DNA from: Hoeflea sp. BAL378
GTDB lineage: Bacteria; Pseudomonadota; Alphaproteobacteria; Rhizobiales; Rhizobiaceae
NCBI RefSeq assembly: GCF_000759435.1
Contig: NZ_JRJG01000030.1
Location: 1-64,000, forward strand
DNA: 64,000 bases
Direction: 5' to 3'
Part shown: one piece after another, positions 8,308 to 16,865 of the stretch
Position numbering within the stretch: the stretch's first letter is position 1
Layout of the letters: each line of letters opens with the position of its first letter
Notes under the pieces: model-generated
The model's input: only the letters and a program-made list of their open reading frames with translations
Told to the model about the DNA's origin: nothing
Databases searched by the model: none
Program-made: the position numbers and the translations under genes

Positions 8308-10455
8308 ATGAAACTCACTGCAAACGAACTGGACACATTCGCTGCCAGTTGCGCCAGGCATCTCAACCCCGGAAGGCTGGAGTCCTTCGCACGCCAGCAC
8401 AAGCTCATCGACGATATCGAGGAATTCATCAAGTTGCATTCAGTCGGTCAGAGCAATTCCGCCTATTCCGTCGCAAGGGCAATTCTCGACAAGGCCAATC
8501 AGCGCGAGCTTGCGTGCGATATAGCCGAAATATTCTTCAGCGAGATGCTGTGGTCTGATGAATTCAAATCAGCTGTGGGTCCGCTGACCCGCTCCGCCAA
8601 ATCCGACGTTCAGGCACATCAGGCCCTTATGGCCCGCCGCGATCATTTCCTGAGCGATAGTAACCTTAAGTCGCTTGCCAACACGATCGGCGCACGTGTC
8701 TGCTGCATTGTCGGCGAACTTTTGATCGGCGTCGAAACCAGGGTGACGACGGGTACAGGTTTCCTGGTCGGACCGGACCTGGTCCTGACATCGATGCATG
8801 TCCTGGATACTTTGGTGCAGGCAGGCCGGGCAGGGGAAGTTCCCGATTGTTTCAAGGTCATCTTCAACTACGAGGCCGGCTCGGGAATAACCGGCCTCGC
8901 AAATATCGATCAGCTGGCAGGCATTCGGGTGGTCGGCCTTTCCCCGGACTGGCTCGTTTACTCGCGCGACAAGGTCGACTGGGACGGAAACCGCGCCCAC
9001 CCGACACCGGCCGATATCACGGAGTTGAAATCAAAACTGGATTTTGCACTCATCCGGCTTGCCGAACCGGTGGGCCTGCAACCGATCAGGCCCGGCAATT
9101 TGAAGCCGCGGGGCTGGTTGCCGATCGCACGGCTGACATCTGCAAACTTCCAGAACCAGACCCGAATTATCATTCCCCAGCATCCCGAGGGCTGGCCGCG
9201 CCAGTTCGATTTTGGCCGGCTCGATAAGCTGCTTCCCTGCGGCACACGCATGGTGTCCATCATCGAGACCGCCGCCGGCACATCGGGCGCGCCCTGTCTT
9301 GACAAGGAAATGCGCATCGTCGGAATACACAATGCTGCCTATCGACCGAACGGTCCTGTCGAAGGAAACCAGGCGATCCGGTTCGATGTTGTCGAGCCTT
9401 TGATCGCGGCCCATTTGGCAAATGTTTCAGTGGATCCGCCCAAAGCGATGGGAGCCTGGCGGGTGGAACGCACCGACAGCACTCTGTCGCCGATTCTCGG
9501 ACGCACGAGGCTGCTGAACTGGATCAATGCCACCCTCTCGCCGGCGGACGGGGCGATGAGCCGCGCCGACCGCGTCTATGCGGCTGATGCATCGAAGGCT
9601 GGTTCGGGAAAAACCTTCAGTACGCACATTCTGAGATCGGCGCTGTCGGCCGACCGGTCGCATATCGTCATTGTGCTGGGCGGGTCGACGGAGTTGTTGC
9701 CGGAAAAGCTCGAGGACTTCGTCACCATCCTTGCCGAAGCCTTCGGTGTTTCCAAAGACATCCTTGCGACGATGCCGGAACGGCCGAGCGCCGACCTGCC
9801 TCCGCATGCGCAGGATGGCGACAAGGTTGACCGCTGGGCTTCCAACAAGATGGTGAACTGGTTCACCGATATTCTCGAAAAGCACCGCAAGATTGAGGTC
9901 AACAAGTCCGAGCGGGCACGAATCGTCCTTGCAGAACTCGGCGCTGATACGCCCCAACATATGGTGGATATTGCCAATGAGGCGCCCGACATCATTGTCG
10001 AGGAAAAGCGGTGGTCGGTTGGCTGGATCGCAATCGACGATCTCAACGTCGTTTCAATGTCGGCACATGTGAAAAGCTTCGTCTCGGCTCTTCTGGGCGC
10101 GGATGTCGCGGAGAGCTCCGTGACCGGCGTTCGGCAGGACCTGCGCTGGCTCTTTCTCGGCTATGTCCCGGATTTCCTGTTGAGCGAAGAAGTAACCATC
10201 GAGCATCTTGATACTGGCGTTCCGGAGCTCCAGCTTATCGAAGCGGTGATAAGATCTGCGGTCGAGGAAGCCAACATTGACGCGGAAGACGATGAGATTG
10301 TGACTCAGGCGATGGTGATCCGCGGCTTGGTTCCCCCGCTTCTCACCAAATTCCTGGCTGCCGGCATCGATCAGGAGACGGGCCTCTCGCTGGGGCAGCA
10401 ATTGGTTGCCGACCACATCCAGGCGATTTACAAAGAGAACGGACGCCAGCTATGA
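8308..10455 (+). CDS. Helical N-domain + trypsin-like protease + P-loop domain protein
   Basis: A 715-residue protein. Residues 1-85 are an all-helical segment resembling effector-associated (EAD/Death-like adaptor) domains that tether proteases to STAND proteins in bacterial conflict systems; this resemblance is by eye. Residues about 125-370 form a trypsin-like domain with His164 (TSMHV), Asp245 (KLDFAL) and Ser326 (GTSGAP). Residues about 395-715 start with a LGRTRLL motif and contain a Walker-A-like AGSGKT (431-436), in which the usual first Gly is Ser429, and a Walker-B-like IAIDDL (575-580). Its last four bases (ATGA) overlap the start of the STAND NTPase gene, so the two are translationally coupled. 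It could link sensing to proteolysis. Confidence 0.8.
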   Translation: MKLTANELDTFAASCARHLNPGRLESFARQHKLIDDIEEFIKLHSVGQSNSAYSVARAILDKANQRELACDIAEIFFSEMLWSDEFKSAVGPLTRSAKSDVQAHQALMARRDHFLSDSNLKSLANTIGARVCCIVGELLIGVETRVTTGTGFLVGPDLVLTSMHVLDTLVQAGRAGEVPDCFKVIFNYEAGSGITGLANIDQLAGIRVVGLSPDWLVYSRDKVDWDGNRAHPTPADITELKSKLDFALIRLAEPVGLQPIRPGNLKPRGWLPIARLTSANFQNQTRIIIPQHPEGWPRQFDFGRLDKLLPCGTRMVSIIETAAGTSGAPCLDKEMRIVGIHNAAYRPNGPVEGNQAIRFDVVEPLIAAHLANVSVDPPKAMGAWRVERTDSTLSPILGRTRLLNWINATLSPADGAMSRADRVYAADASKAGSGKTFSTHILRSALSADRSHIVIVLGGSTELLPEKLEDFVTILAEAFGVSKDILATMPERPSADLPPHAQDGDKVDRWASNKMVNWFTDILEKHRKIEVNKSERARIVLAELGADTPQHMVDIANEAPDIIVEEKRWSVGWIAIDDLNVVSMSAHVKSFVSALLGADVAESSVTGVRQDLRWLFLGYVPDFLLSEEVTIEHLDTGVPELQLIEAVIRSAVEEANIDAEDDEIVTQAMVIRGLVPPLLTKFLAAGIDQETGLSLGQQLVADHIQAIYKENGRQL

Positions 10456-13400
10456 AGGAGAACTCGCGAAACCTGTTGTCCAGGCTGATGCAGGATGAGA
10501 GCATCCGGAGCGAAGCTCTCAGGATCGGCGGAGAAATGGCGCTCCATGCGGTCACCAGACTTGCCGGAGCGACGGCAGGCACGCGCCCGGTACGACTGGA
10601 TTCCGAGGTGCCCGCGATCTCGCCGCCCCAGGTTGAGGCCGCGCTCAGCTACAATATGGACCCTTCGTCCCTGAATCTCAGTCCGGAGGAGTACGACTGG
10701 GTGGTGGCGCGATCCGCCCTGGTGTCGATCGGTAGCACAAAGCTGCTGCGTCTGTCATCCGAGGAGCGGCGGCGGGTACTTAATCACCCCGACGCCGCAA
10801 CGCTTGTCGAAAAACTGCTTTCTGACCAGGAAGCGGAAGACGAAAGAACCATAGGCCCGGGTGGCGGTGACTCTGTTGCACTAACTGGTGCGTATATGCG
10901 CGAGCTGTTGCGCGGAAACAGGATCATGGACTTTGCGACACTCTCCTTACGCCGTCTGCGTGCGATTACCGCAGCTCGCGGGGCGCTCGACGGAGTAACC
11001 CTCCTGTCCCCATCGCTGCCGGACGCAGCGGAATACCAGCGGCGGACGGATCTCGCCGAACTGCTTGATCCGCTCGGCATCATCATCGGGCTCGATCTTG
11101 ATAAATCTGACGATTACAATGACCGGTTTGTCGGTCGCACCGCGGAGCTTCGTGCCCTGCGCAGTTTTGTCGATGTGCTCGGCTCACAATCTTTGAGCGA
11201 GACATTGAGCCGAGGATTTGCGCGCAGCAAAAGCGCATTGACCCACCAGATCTTTGACCGGCCTCCCCGGCTACTGACAATTGCAGCGCCTGGCGGCCTC
11301 GGCAAGTCGACACTGATCGCCAAGTTCGTTTATGATCACGCACTCTCGTCGCAGACCCGCTTTCCGTTCGCCTTTCTGGATTTTGACCGGGCAGCGCTGC
11401 AACCACGCAGTCCGGGTCAGATGCTGGTGGAGATTGCCCGGCAGGTTTCGCTGCAGTTTCCGGATTCTTCCAAGCCGCTCAATGTGCTCAGGCGCGACAT
11501 TCGTTCTTCATTGTCCGGCAATGAAGGCGTCCCTCTGAGGGCCTACTTTGAAACATTCCAGGACCTAATTCGCAGTGTCCTTGAGAGCTGCCGCGCAAGC
11601 ACTTTTTTGCTGACACTTGATACAATGGAGATTGTCCAAGCCGATCCGCTGGCGATGAATGGTGTCGCTGCAATGGTTAAGGCGCTGACTGAAAGACCGT
11701 TCCCCGAACTCTGCATTGTGGCCGCTGGGCGCTCCGGACTTAACGAGTTGCTTGATGTCAACGAAAACAACTTTCGGGTGGAAAGGCTTCAGTTGCAGGC
11801 GTTGTCGGTCGGCGAGGCCCAGACAATGGTCGACCGACTTGGCAAAAACCTGATGGGTGCCGAATGGAACTCGGCTTGGGCGAGCAAAATTGCTGGCAGC
11901 AGGTCGCATTCGGAGATCCGGCGCGAGCCGCTGACATTAAGGCTTGCCGTGGAAATCGTCCGCGAGACAGTTCCTTCGAAGCGCAAGGCGCTCATCGACG
12001 ACATTCATCGGCTGGGAGAGAATGCTGATGACGGTTTCGTCGGGGCGCTCTATGAGAGGCGCATTCTCGACCATATCCGCAACCCGCATGCGCGCAAGCT
12101 CGCCTGGCCGGGCCTGGTAGCTCGGACCGTCGACATGAAGCTGGTGAGGAATGTCCTTGCCGGGATCTGCGGCCTTTCGGATGAGGAAGCCGGCGAAGCT
12201 TTCGAAACACTTTCCCTCGAAGGCTGGATCGTTGAGGCAAGCAATGGAGCGTTGCGTCATCGGCGCGATCTCCGCGCCCGCACTCTGCCGATGATGCGGC
12301 GCCATGACCCGAAACGCTTTCACCAGGTGCTGGATGCGCTCATCGACTACCATTCGAATCCGAAGGTTTCCGATCCATTGGAGGAAGTCTACTATCGGCT
12401 GCTGCGTGGCTCGCCAGAGGATGTAAGATCTGTCACTGGCGCAAGCTCCTTGATTGATAGTCTTGCGGCAGCCCGCGGGGATATGGAGGAAGGATCGCCG
12501 GGCTGGTGCGTCCTCGAAGCGCACTTTGCCGACAGGCCGATGGCGCTCGAACACATGAGAAAACTGCCTGCCGATCTGCTTTGGGAACATGTAGCACGCA
12601 CTGGCAGCAGCCTTCGGGGTATGGACGACCGGCAAATCGAACCTCGCGTCCAGTTGCTGATGGGCATTGATCCGTTTGAAACGGCGGGCTTGCCGCCCAG
12701 TAAAGCGGCGATGACTGCCTGGCAGCACCTACAGATCAAATGTGGACGCTGGGACAGGCTTGAAGAGCAAGATCTGTTGATGCCTATCGAGCAATGCGAC
12801 GTCACCTCGTTTGCATTTTATGCTTCCCGGTTGTCGCTGGCCAATGTCGAGTCCGCGAAGTTCTGGGGGGAGCGCTATCCATCCCTGCTGGCGCGTATAT
12901 TTGAGACCCGTGGACGGAAAAACTGGCAGGCGCTTGCCCAGGCGCTTGTGGTTGCCCGGCTCTATGACCGCGAGCTCGCTGAAGATATCGACCGCCAGAT
13001 AGTCGAAAACTATGCGTCGAGGGCAACCTTCAGCCGATCGTCCGAATTCGCCATGCGCACGATCCTGATTCACGGACTGACGAGCAGCCGTTCGGTGATC
13101 CAGAATTGGTGCGCCCTCGAAGCCTCCCGAATCCTGGAGGGGATTTCGGTTGCCGAGTTCTGTGTTGTCGCCCCAATCTTTGCAGAGCGTGGATGGCTTC
13201 AGAAAGAAGGCAACATTATCGAGTTGCTGGTACTGGCTCGGGAACTGGCATTTTCGATTGAGCAAGGCAATATCCCTCCAATTGCGCGGCGCATAATCTC
13301 CGACAAACTCGCGCTTTCACTGCTGGTCCGCGCGTTCGAGCGATGTGCATCAGAGATGGACGAGGATCCCGAAATCAAGCAAGCTTTCGGACTCTACTGC

Positions 13401-13742
13401 ACACTGCGACAGCCAGAATGGATCGTGCCATTCGGTTATCTGTTTGCTGACGGTATCCATTCAGAGTGGTGTGATGTTGCGTCCCAGCAAGTCAAAGAGG
13501 GCCACTATAGCCACGAGCCGAGCAGCTGGTGGCCTTTGTCCTCATCCAGACGGAAGCCATCGCTTCAGAACGATGTAATCAAATATCTCACATGGGCAGA
13601 CCGGGCCTGTGATTTGGATGGTGCGTTGAGCATGCTGCTGCGCTTTTCCCCGGCTGGAGAATCCAAGAATTTCGAGGGGCTGGAAATGGTGCGCAGGCAG
13701 GTCAGAGAAAACCATTTTCACAACGCCGTGACGTCAACATGA
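10452..13742 (+). CDS. STAND-type NTPase (probable sensor)
   Basis: A 1096-residue P-loop NTPase of the STAND/AP-ATPase type. An FVGR motif (226-229) precedes the NTPase. Walker A is APGGLGKST (279-287), Walker B lies in FLLTLD (Asp390), and an Arg-containing sensor-like strand is CIVAAGR (Arg427). About 225 N-terminal residues of unknown fold precede the NTPase, and about 600 mostly helical residues follow, as expected for a ligand-sensing superstructure. It is the last gene of the operon and overlaps the protease/P-loop gene by ATGA. In established STAND systems (for example Avs proteins) the C-terminal half recognises a phage product and the NTPase oligomerises to activate an effector. Here the effectors would be the separate proteases and the nuclease encoded upstream. 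The trigger is unknown. Confidence 0.8.
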   Translation: MKENSRNLLSRLMQDESIRSEALRIGGEMALHAVTRLAGATAGTRPVRLDSEVPAISPPQVEAALSYNMDPSSLNLSPEEYDWVVARSALVSIGSTKLLRLSSEERRRVLNHPDAATLVEKLLSDQEAEDERTIGPGGGDSVALTGAYMRELLRGNRIMDFATLSLRRLRAITAARGALDGVTLLSPSLPDAAEYQRRTDLAELLDPLGIIIGLDLDKSDDYNDRFVGRTAELRALRSFVDVLGSQSLSETLSRGFARSKSALTHQIFDRPPRLLTIAAPGGLGKSTLIAKFVYDHALSSQTRFPFAFLDFDRAALQPRSPGQMLVEIARQVSLQFPDSSKPLNVLRRDIRSSLSGNEGVPLRAYFETFQDLIRSVLESCRASTFLLTLDTMEIVQADPLAMNGVAAMVKALTERPFPELCIVAAGRSGLNELLDVNENNFRVERLQLQALSVGEAQTMVDRLGKNLMGAEWNSAWASKIAGSRSHSEIRREPLTLRLAVEIVRETVPSKRKALIDDIHRLGENADDGFVGALYERRILDHIRNPHARKLAWPGLVARTVDMKLVRNVLAGICGLSDEEAGEAFETLSLEGWIVEASNGALRHRRDLRARTLPMMRRHDPKRFHQVLDALIDYHSNPKVSDPLEEVYYRLLRGSPEDVRSVTGASSLIDSLAAARGDMEEGSPGWCVLEAHFADRPMALEHMRKLPADLLWEHVARTGSSLRGMDDRQIEPRVQLLMGIDPFETAGLPPSKAAMTAWQHLQIKCGRWDRLEEQDLLMPIEQCDVTSFAFYASRLSLANVESAKFWGERYPSLLARIFETRGRKNWQALAQALVVARLYDRELAEDIDRQIVENYASRATFSRSSEFAMRTILIHGLTSSRSVIQNWCALEASRILEGISVAEFCVVAPIFAERGWLQKEGNIIELLVLARELAFSIEQGNIPPIARRIISDKLALSLLVRAFERCASEMDEDPEIKQAFGLYCTLRQPEWIVPFGYLFADGIHSEWCDVASQQVKEGHYSHEPSSWWPLSSSRRKPSLQNDVIKYLTWADRACDLDGALSMLLRFSPAGESKNFEGLEMVRRQVRENHFHNAVTST

Positions 13743-13889
13743 AAAGAATGACCGGACGATTGACGAGACAGGACACCGTCACTTTCGGATGATCGGTAAG
13801 GCCGACTTCGAGCTGCGCTTCTTGGTCCTACGCAAAGTCTTTTTAGTTGCAAGTTTCTCCGAAGCTCGTAATTATTGCGAAAGTTGAAA

Positions 13890-13909
13890 TTCACATAACT
13901 CGGAATTAT
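13890..13909. repeat. 20-bp perfect inverted repeat, left arm
   Basis: TTCACATAACTCGGAATTAT lies four bases before the ATG at 13914. Its exact reverse complement is at 15772-15791. The two arms enclose 1862 bases holding two convergent genes. Each arm sits at the start of the gene reading into the segment, and the right arm also overlaps the stop codon of the tyrosine recombinase gene. Confidence 0.85.
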
Positions 13910-13913
13910 CCGT

Positions 13914-14612
13914 ATGATTTTCCCGTTCGACGAGGTGACGAAAACCTTAATCAGCTTAATGATCGGAGGTCTCTTAGGACGGGAAATCTATCGGATTGTC
14001 GACAAACCGCGCGTAACGATTCAGTATAGGAAGCCGATAACTTTCACTCAGGAGGATGGCCAATTTCTTTCTATTCGAGTGGGCAACGTTGGTCGAAATG
14101 CGGCCACTAAATGCTTCTGCACGTTAACCATTCTTGACCTGGATCATTCGCTTATTCTTGATCCGTCTGAGGCAGAAGCCTTTGAGAACTTACATGAATA
14201 CAAGGAAGAAAAGCCCTCTTTCGACGTCCCTCGCTATCAGATTATTCACCCAAAATCACAACGCGGTGTTGCAAATGATCTCTTATGCTGGTCGGCGCTC
14301 GGCAATCCGGCACACGTTGAGATAAATCCCGGAACGACAAGCAGTATTGACGTTTGCAAACTTCTGCGGTCAGCGGAAAAAGAGTATTTCATTTTTCCAT
14401 CCGAATTCGGATGGCGCCGGGTCCGAGTTCGTATCAAGGCGACAACGCCGCTGAGATGCAGGGTGCTGGTTTGTCCTGCAAATGACTATCCGACACCGCT
14501 AGACTTTGAGATTTTTGCGGAAGAAGGCGAAATTAAACTTCGTATCGTTCGGCTTAGTTTTTTTGTAAAGATGAGGCGCCTGATCTCTCGAAATTCTTTA
14601 TATACGAAGTAG
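13914..14612 (+). CDS. Hypothetical membrane-anchored protein
   Basis: A 232-residue protein with a short hydrophobic N-terminal stretch (residues about 10-22, TLISLMIGGLLG) that could be a membrane anchor, then a mainly beta soluble domain. No family is recognised. Its base composition is clearly AT-rich relative to the rest of the window, which indicates recent transfer. It starts four bases after one arm of a 20-bp inverted repeat, and its end overlaps the end of the convergent glycosyltransferase gene by 15 bases. No good Shine-Dalgarno sequence precedes ATG 13914, so translation may be weak or start elsewhere. Confidence 0.55.
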   Translation: MIFPFDEVTKTLISLMIGGLLGREIYRIVDKPRVTIQYRKPITFTQEDGQFLSIRVGNVGRNAATKCFCTLTILDLDHSLILDPSEAEAFENLHEYKEEKPSFDVPRYQIIHPKSQRGVANDLLCWSALGNPAHVEINPGTTSSIDVCKLLRSAEKEYFIFPSEFGWRRVRVRIKATTPLRCRVLVCPANDYPTPLDFEIFAEEGEIKLRIVRLSFFVKMRRLISRNSLYTK

Positions 14613-15773
14613 CTGCAGATATGCATTCGCATATCTTTTTGCACAATCTCTGAAATCGTTTTTAAGCCGAAATCTAATCATATCGAGTTGATGATTTTCT
14701 CTGGTAGCTGAACAACGAAGGATCGCGTTCGCGAGGCCTTCCGCGTCGTCTACGGCAACAAAGGTAGCGTGTTGAAAGGTAGATGCTATCTCCAAATAGG
14801 TCGGAATTTCGGAGAGAACTAAAGCCTTTCCTGACGCGAGCGCTTCCGAGACGGACAGCCCGTATGAGCAGTATCTTTCTGGTGAAATGACGATATCTGC
14901 CTCCTCGAATGCGTCCTGCATCCTGGAGAAATTTTTAATTCGGATCGCGTCAGCGATGCCAAGTTCGCGGGCTTCTTGTCGAAACGACTCGACCATATCT
15001 CCGTAATAATCTCGGACGCCCGTGAAAAGGAACGAAAAATTGCTGTGGCCTTTATCGCGTAAAATCCTGCAAGCCCGCAGAGCGACATCTTGCCCTTTCT
15101 GAGCCGGGAAAAAGCGTGACGGAAGAAGGACTGTGTATTGGCGTTCCGATTTTGGGCGCACTTTGACTGGAGCGAAATTTTCTAAGTTTACCCCAAGATG
15201 ATTTGCCCGAACTTGTCGGGAAAACGCGTTTGAATACTCTTCCGAATAGAAGCGGCTGGGTGTGAACAAAAGGGGAGACGATGGAAACGCGTCAGGGTCA
15301 CTACGAACAAGCTGCCCCATTGTTTCGAAGGCGCCATGATGCCAGAACCCTTCGAGTTCGCGGGCATTTTCGTGGTTGGTAACAACCTGCGGCACTTCTG
15401 TCTTAACGTAAAGGGCCGCGGAAAACGCGTTGAAGTGAAAAAGATCGGCCTCGACGTCTTCTATCTGTTTCTGGACGTAAGTTGAAATATGCCGAAAAGC
15501 TCCTTTCGAGGCCTCTTGATTATAGACGGCGTCTTTCATGAACGCTGCTATATTTGGGTCAGTTTTGCGATAGTGCGTTTGAAATTCAGCGGGTATCCGG
15601 CCGCGCACCTCGACGCCTTCAATATCCAATTCACGCTGCAAATTGGAACAAACGACGAAGGGGTCGAAGCCCAGAACTTTTAACTCTTTAGCAAGCTCTA
15701 TTAGAAAACGTTCTGTCCCTCCAATAAAATTGGCCGGAACGCTCCATGCGGTATGTAAGCAAATGCGTATCAT
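14598..15773 (-). CDS. Glycosyltransferase family 4 protein
   Basis: A 391-residue GT4-type (GT-B fold) glycosyltransferase. The N-terminal Rossmann domain carries a glycine-rich loop near NFIGGTERF. The C-terminal domain has LPSRFFPAQKGQDVALRA, the usual sugar-nucleotide-binding start, and ends with a GLSVSEALASGKALV motif. In the family's E-x7-E motif the second Glu is present, but the first position is Cys (CSYGLSVSE), which may alter activity. It probably transfers a sugar from a nucleotide sugar to a surface glycan. The gene is AT-rich and starts inside the right arm of the 20-bp inverted repeat, 9 bases from the recombinase stop. No other glycan-biosynthesis gene is nearby, so its acceptor is unknown. 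Confidence 0.75.
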   Translation of the reverse strand: MIRICLHTAWSVPANFIGGTERFLIELAKELKVLGFDPFVVCSNLQRELDIEGVEVRGRIPAEFQTHYRKTDPNIAAFMKDAVYNQEASKGAFRHISTYVQKQIEDVEADLFHFNAFSAALYVKTEVPQVVTNHENARELEGFWHHGAFETMGQLVRSDPDAFPSSPLLFTPSRFYSEEYSNAFSRQVRANHLGVNLENFAPVKVRPKSERQYTVLLPSRFFPAQKGQDVALRACRILRDKGHSNFSFLFTGVRDYYGDMVESFRQEARELGIADAIRIKNFSRMQDAFEEADIVISPERYCSYGLSVSEALASGKALVLSEIPTYLEIASTFQHATFVAVDDAEGLANAILRCSATRENHQLDMIRFRLKNDFRDCAKRYANAYLQLLRI

Positions 15774-15791
15774 AATTCCGAGTTATGTGAA
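15772..15791. repeat. 20-bp perfect inverted repeat, right arm
   Basis: ATAATTCCGAGTTATGTGAA is the exact reverse complement of 13890-13909. It contains the last codons and stop (TTC ACA TAA on the minus strand) of the tyrosine recombinase gene and runs into the start codon of the glycosyltransferase. Its placement beside a site-specific recombinase suggests a recombination site. Confidence 0.85.
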
Positions 15792-16754
15792 CTCGGCGAG
15801 TATTTTTCCCAGCGTATCGGCTGTATTCATGGCCTGCATGAGGGCCGTATCCGAGACGCGGGTATAGATTTCAGTGGTCGCAATACTTGAATGCCCGAGA
15901 AGTCGCTGGACGAAGCGGATATCGACCCCTTCTTCGATCAAGAATGTAGCGGCGGAATGACGAAAGCGGTGAGGGGTCACGCGCGTGTCCAGATTGCAGG
16001 CTTGCGCAAGAAGGCGGAGCCTTCGCCTAAGCGCTTGTTCGGTGAGACGCCGGCGGGCGCTGTTGAGAAGCAGGTAATCGCCGTGATGCGCGGCTTGGCT
16101 GGCTTGCCATTTTATATACTGCAGCTCGACACGCAGCTTGGAATTGCCGATATAGACATTGCGTTCTTTGCTGCCCTTGCCATGAATGCGTATTCGAAAG
16201 CCGTCATTGGATATGTTGGATAGTTTGATCTGCGTCAGCTCGCCGACGCGTACCCCCGTGGCCACCATCAGCTTGATCGCTAGCGCAGTCGTTTTCGATA
16301 TCGTATGAAGTTCACTCGAAAGCGCAGGAATGCTGGATGACGCCTTGGAGCGCTCTCCGTCAGTTTCTTTTAACATTGTTCGCACATCGACCCATTCGAC
16401 AGGACGCGGCAAGCGTTTGGGTGGTCGGAGGTCAATTTCCAGTCCGGCAAAGGGATCTTCTTCAATATGACCGGCTTTGCGCAGCCAAGTCGAAAAAGCT
16501 CGCAGTGTCACTAGCCGCCGACGGATGGTCGCGTGCCTGTAGTTACGTTCTCTTTTCAAATGGTTGAGATAGTCGAGCACCACTCGACCATTTAGTTCAT
16601 CCCCATAATCATTCAGTTGGGCGAACTTTAGGTAGCCGGCGATGTCCTGCTCATAGGCGTCGACGCTGTGTTGGCTCAGTCCCTTGGTGTGTTGGCAGTG
16701 AGTCAGGAAGGCCTGCTTTTCGGAAATCAAAATATCTGGAAGCATACAATTCAT
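15783..16754 (-). CDS. Tyrosine recombinase / integrase (XerC/D-like)
   Basis: A 323-residue site-specific recombinase with a SAM-like N-terminal DNA-binding domain (about 8-100) and a catalytic domain carrying the full residue set: Arg169 (ATGVRVGEL), Lys193 or Lys196 (HGKGSKER), His262 and Arg265 (HRFRH), His288 (LLGHSS) and nucleophile Tyr297 (TEIYTRV). The annotated ATG is 16754; ATG 16745 (MLPDILIS) is an equally good start. It is the only intact integrase in the island and the likely agent of integration at tRNA-fMet. Its length and compact structure are closer to Xer-type recombinases than to P4-type island integrases, so it may instead, or also, act on the adjacent 20-bp inverted repeats. 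Confidence 0.9.
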   Translation of the reverse strand: MNCMLPDILISEKQAFLTHCQHTKGLSQHSVDAYEQDIAGYLKFAQLNDYGDELNGRVVLDYLNHLKRERNYRHATIRRRLVTLRAFSTWLRKAGHIEEDPFAGLEIDLRPPKRLPRPVEWVDVRTMLKETDGERSKASSSIPALSSELHTISKTTALAIKLMVATGVRVGELTQIKLSNISNDGFRIRIHGKGSKERNVYIGNSKLRVELQYIKWQASQAAHHGDYLLLNSARRRLTEQALRRRLRLLAQACNLDTRVTPHRFRHSAATFLIEEGVDIRFVQRLLGHSSIATTEIYTRVSDTALMQAMNTADTLGKILAEFT

Positions 16755-16755
16755 T

Positions 16756-16775
16756 CCCCATCTGGATTGATGGGG
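16756..16775. promoter_or_regulatory. Inverted repeat just upstream of the recombinase start
   Basis: CCCCATC (16756-16762) and GATGGGG (16769-16775) form a 7-bp inverted repeat around a 6-base spacer, immediately upstream of the recombinase start codon at 16754. It may be an operator or mRNA hairpin controlling recombinase expression. The role is inferred from position. Confidence 0.35.
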
Positions 16776-16865
16776 TTTGCTATCGGTTTGATATTAATGG
16801 GTGATGTTCAAGGCTGAGGCGCAAGTGGTTTGGAAGGCTATTGGTTCTGACCTTGCCCCCAGGTT

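Noticed and set aside
13847-14029. Short plus-strand ORF overlapping the left inverted-repeat arm
   Set aside because: It overlaps the better supported ORF at 13914 in another frame and has no recognisable content.
15783-16754. Reading the recombinase as a host XerC/XerD housekeeping gene
   Set aside because: It lies inside the tRNA-bounded island, next to mobile DNA and AT-rich cargo, so an element-encoded recombinase is more likely; its Xer-like size is noted.
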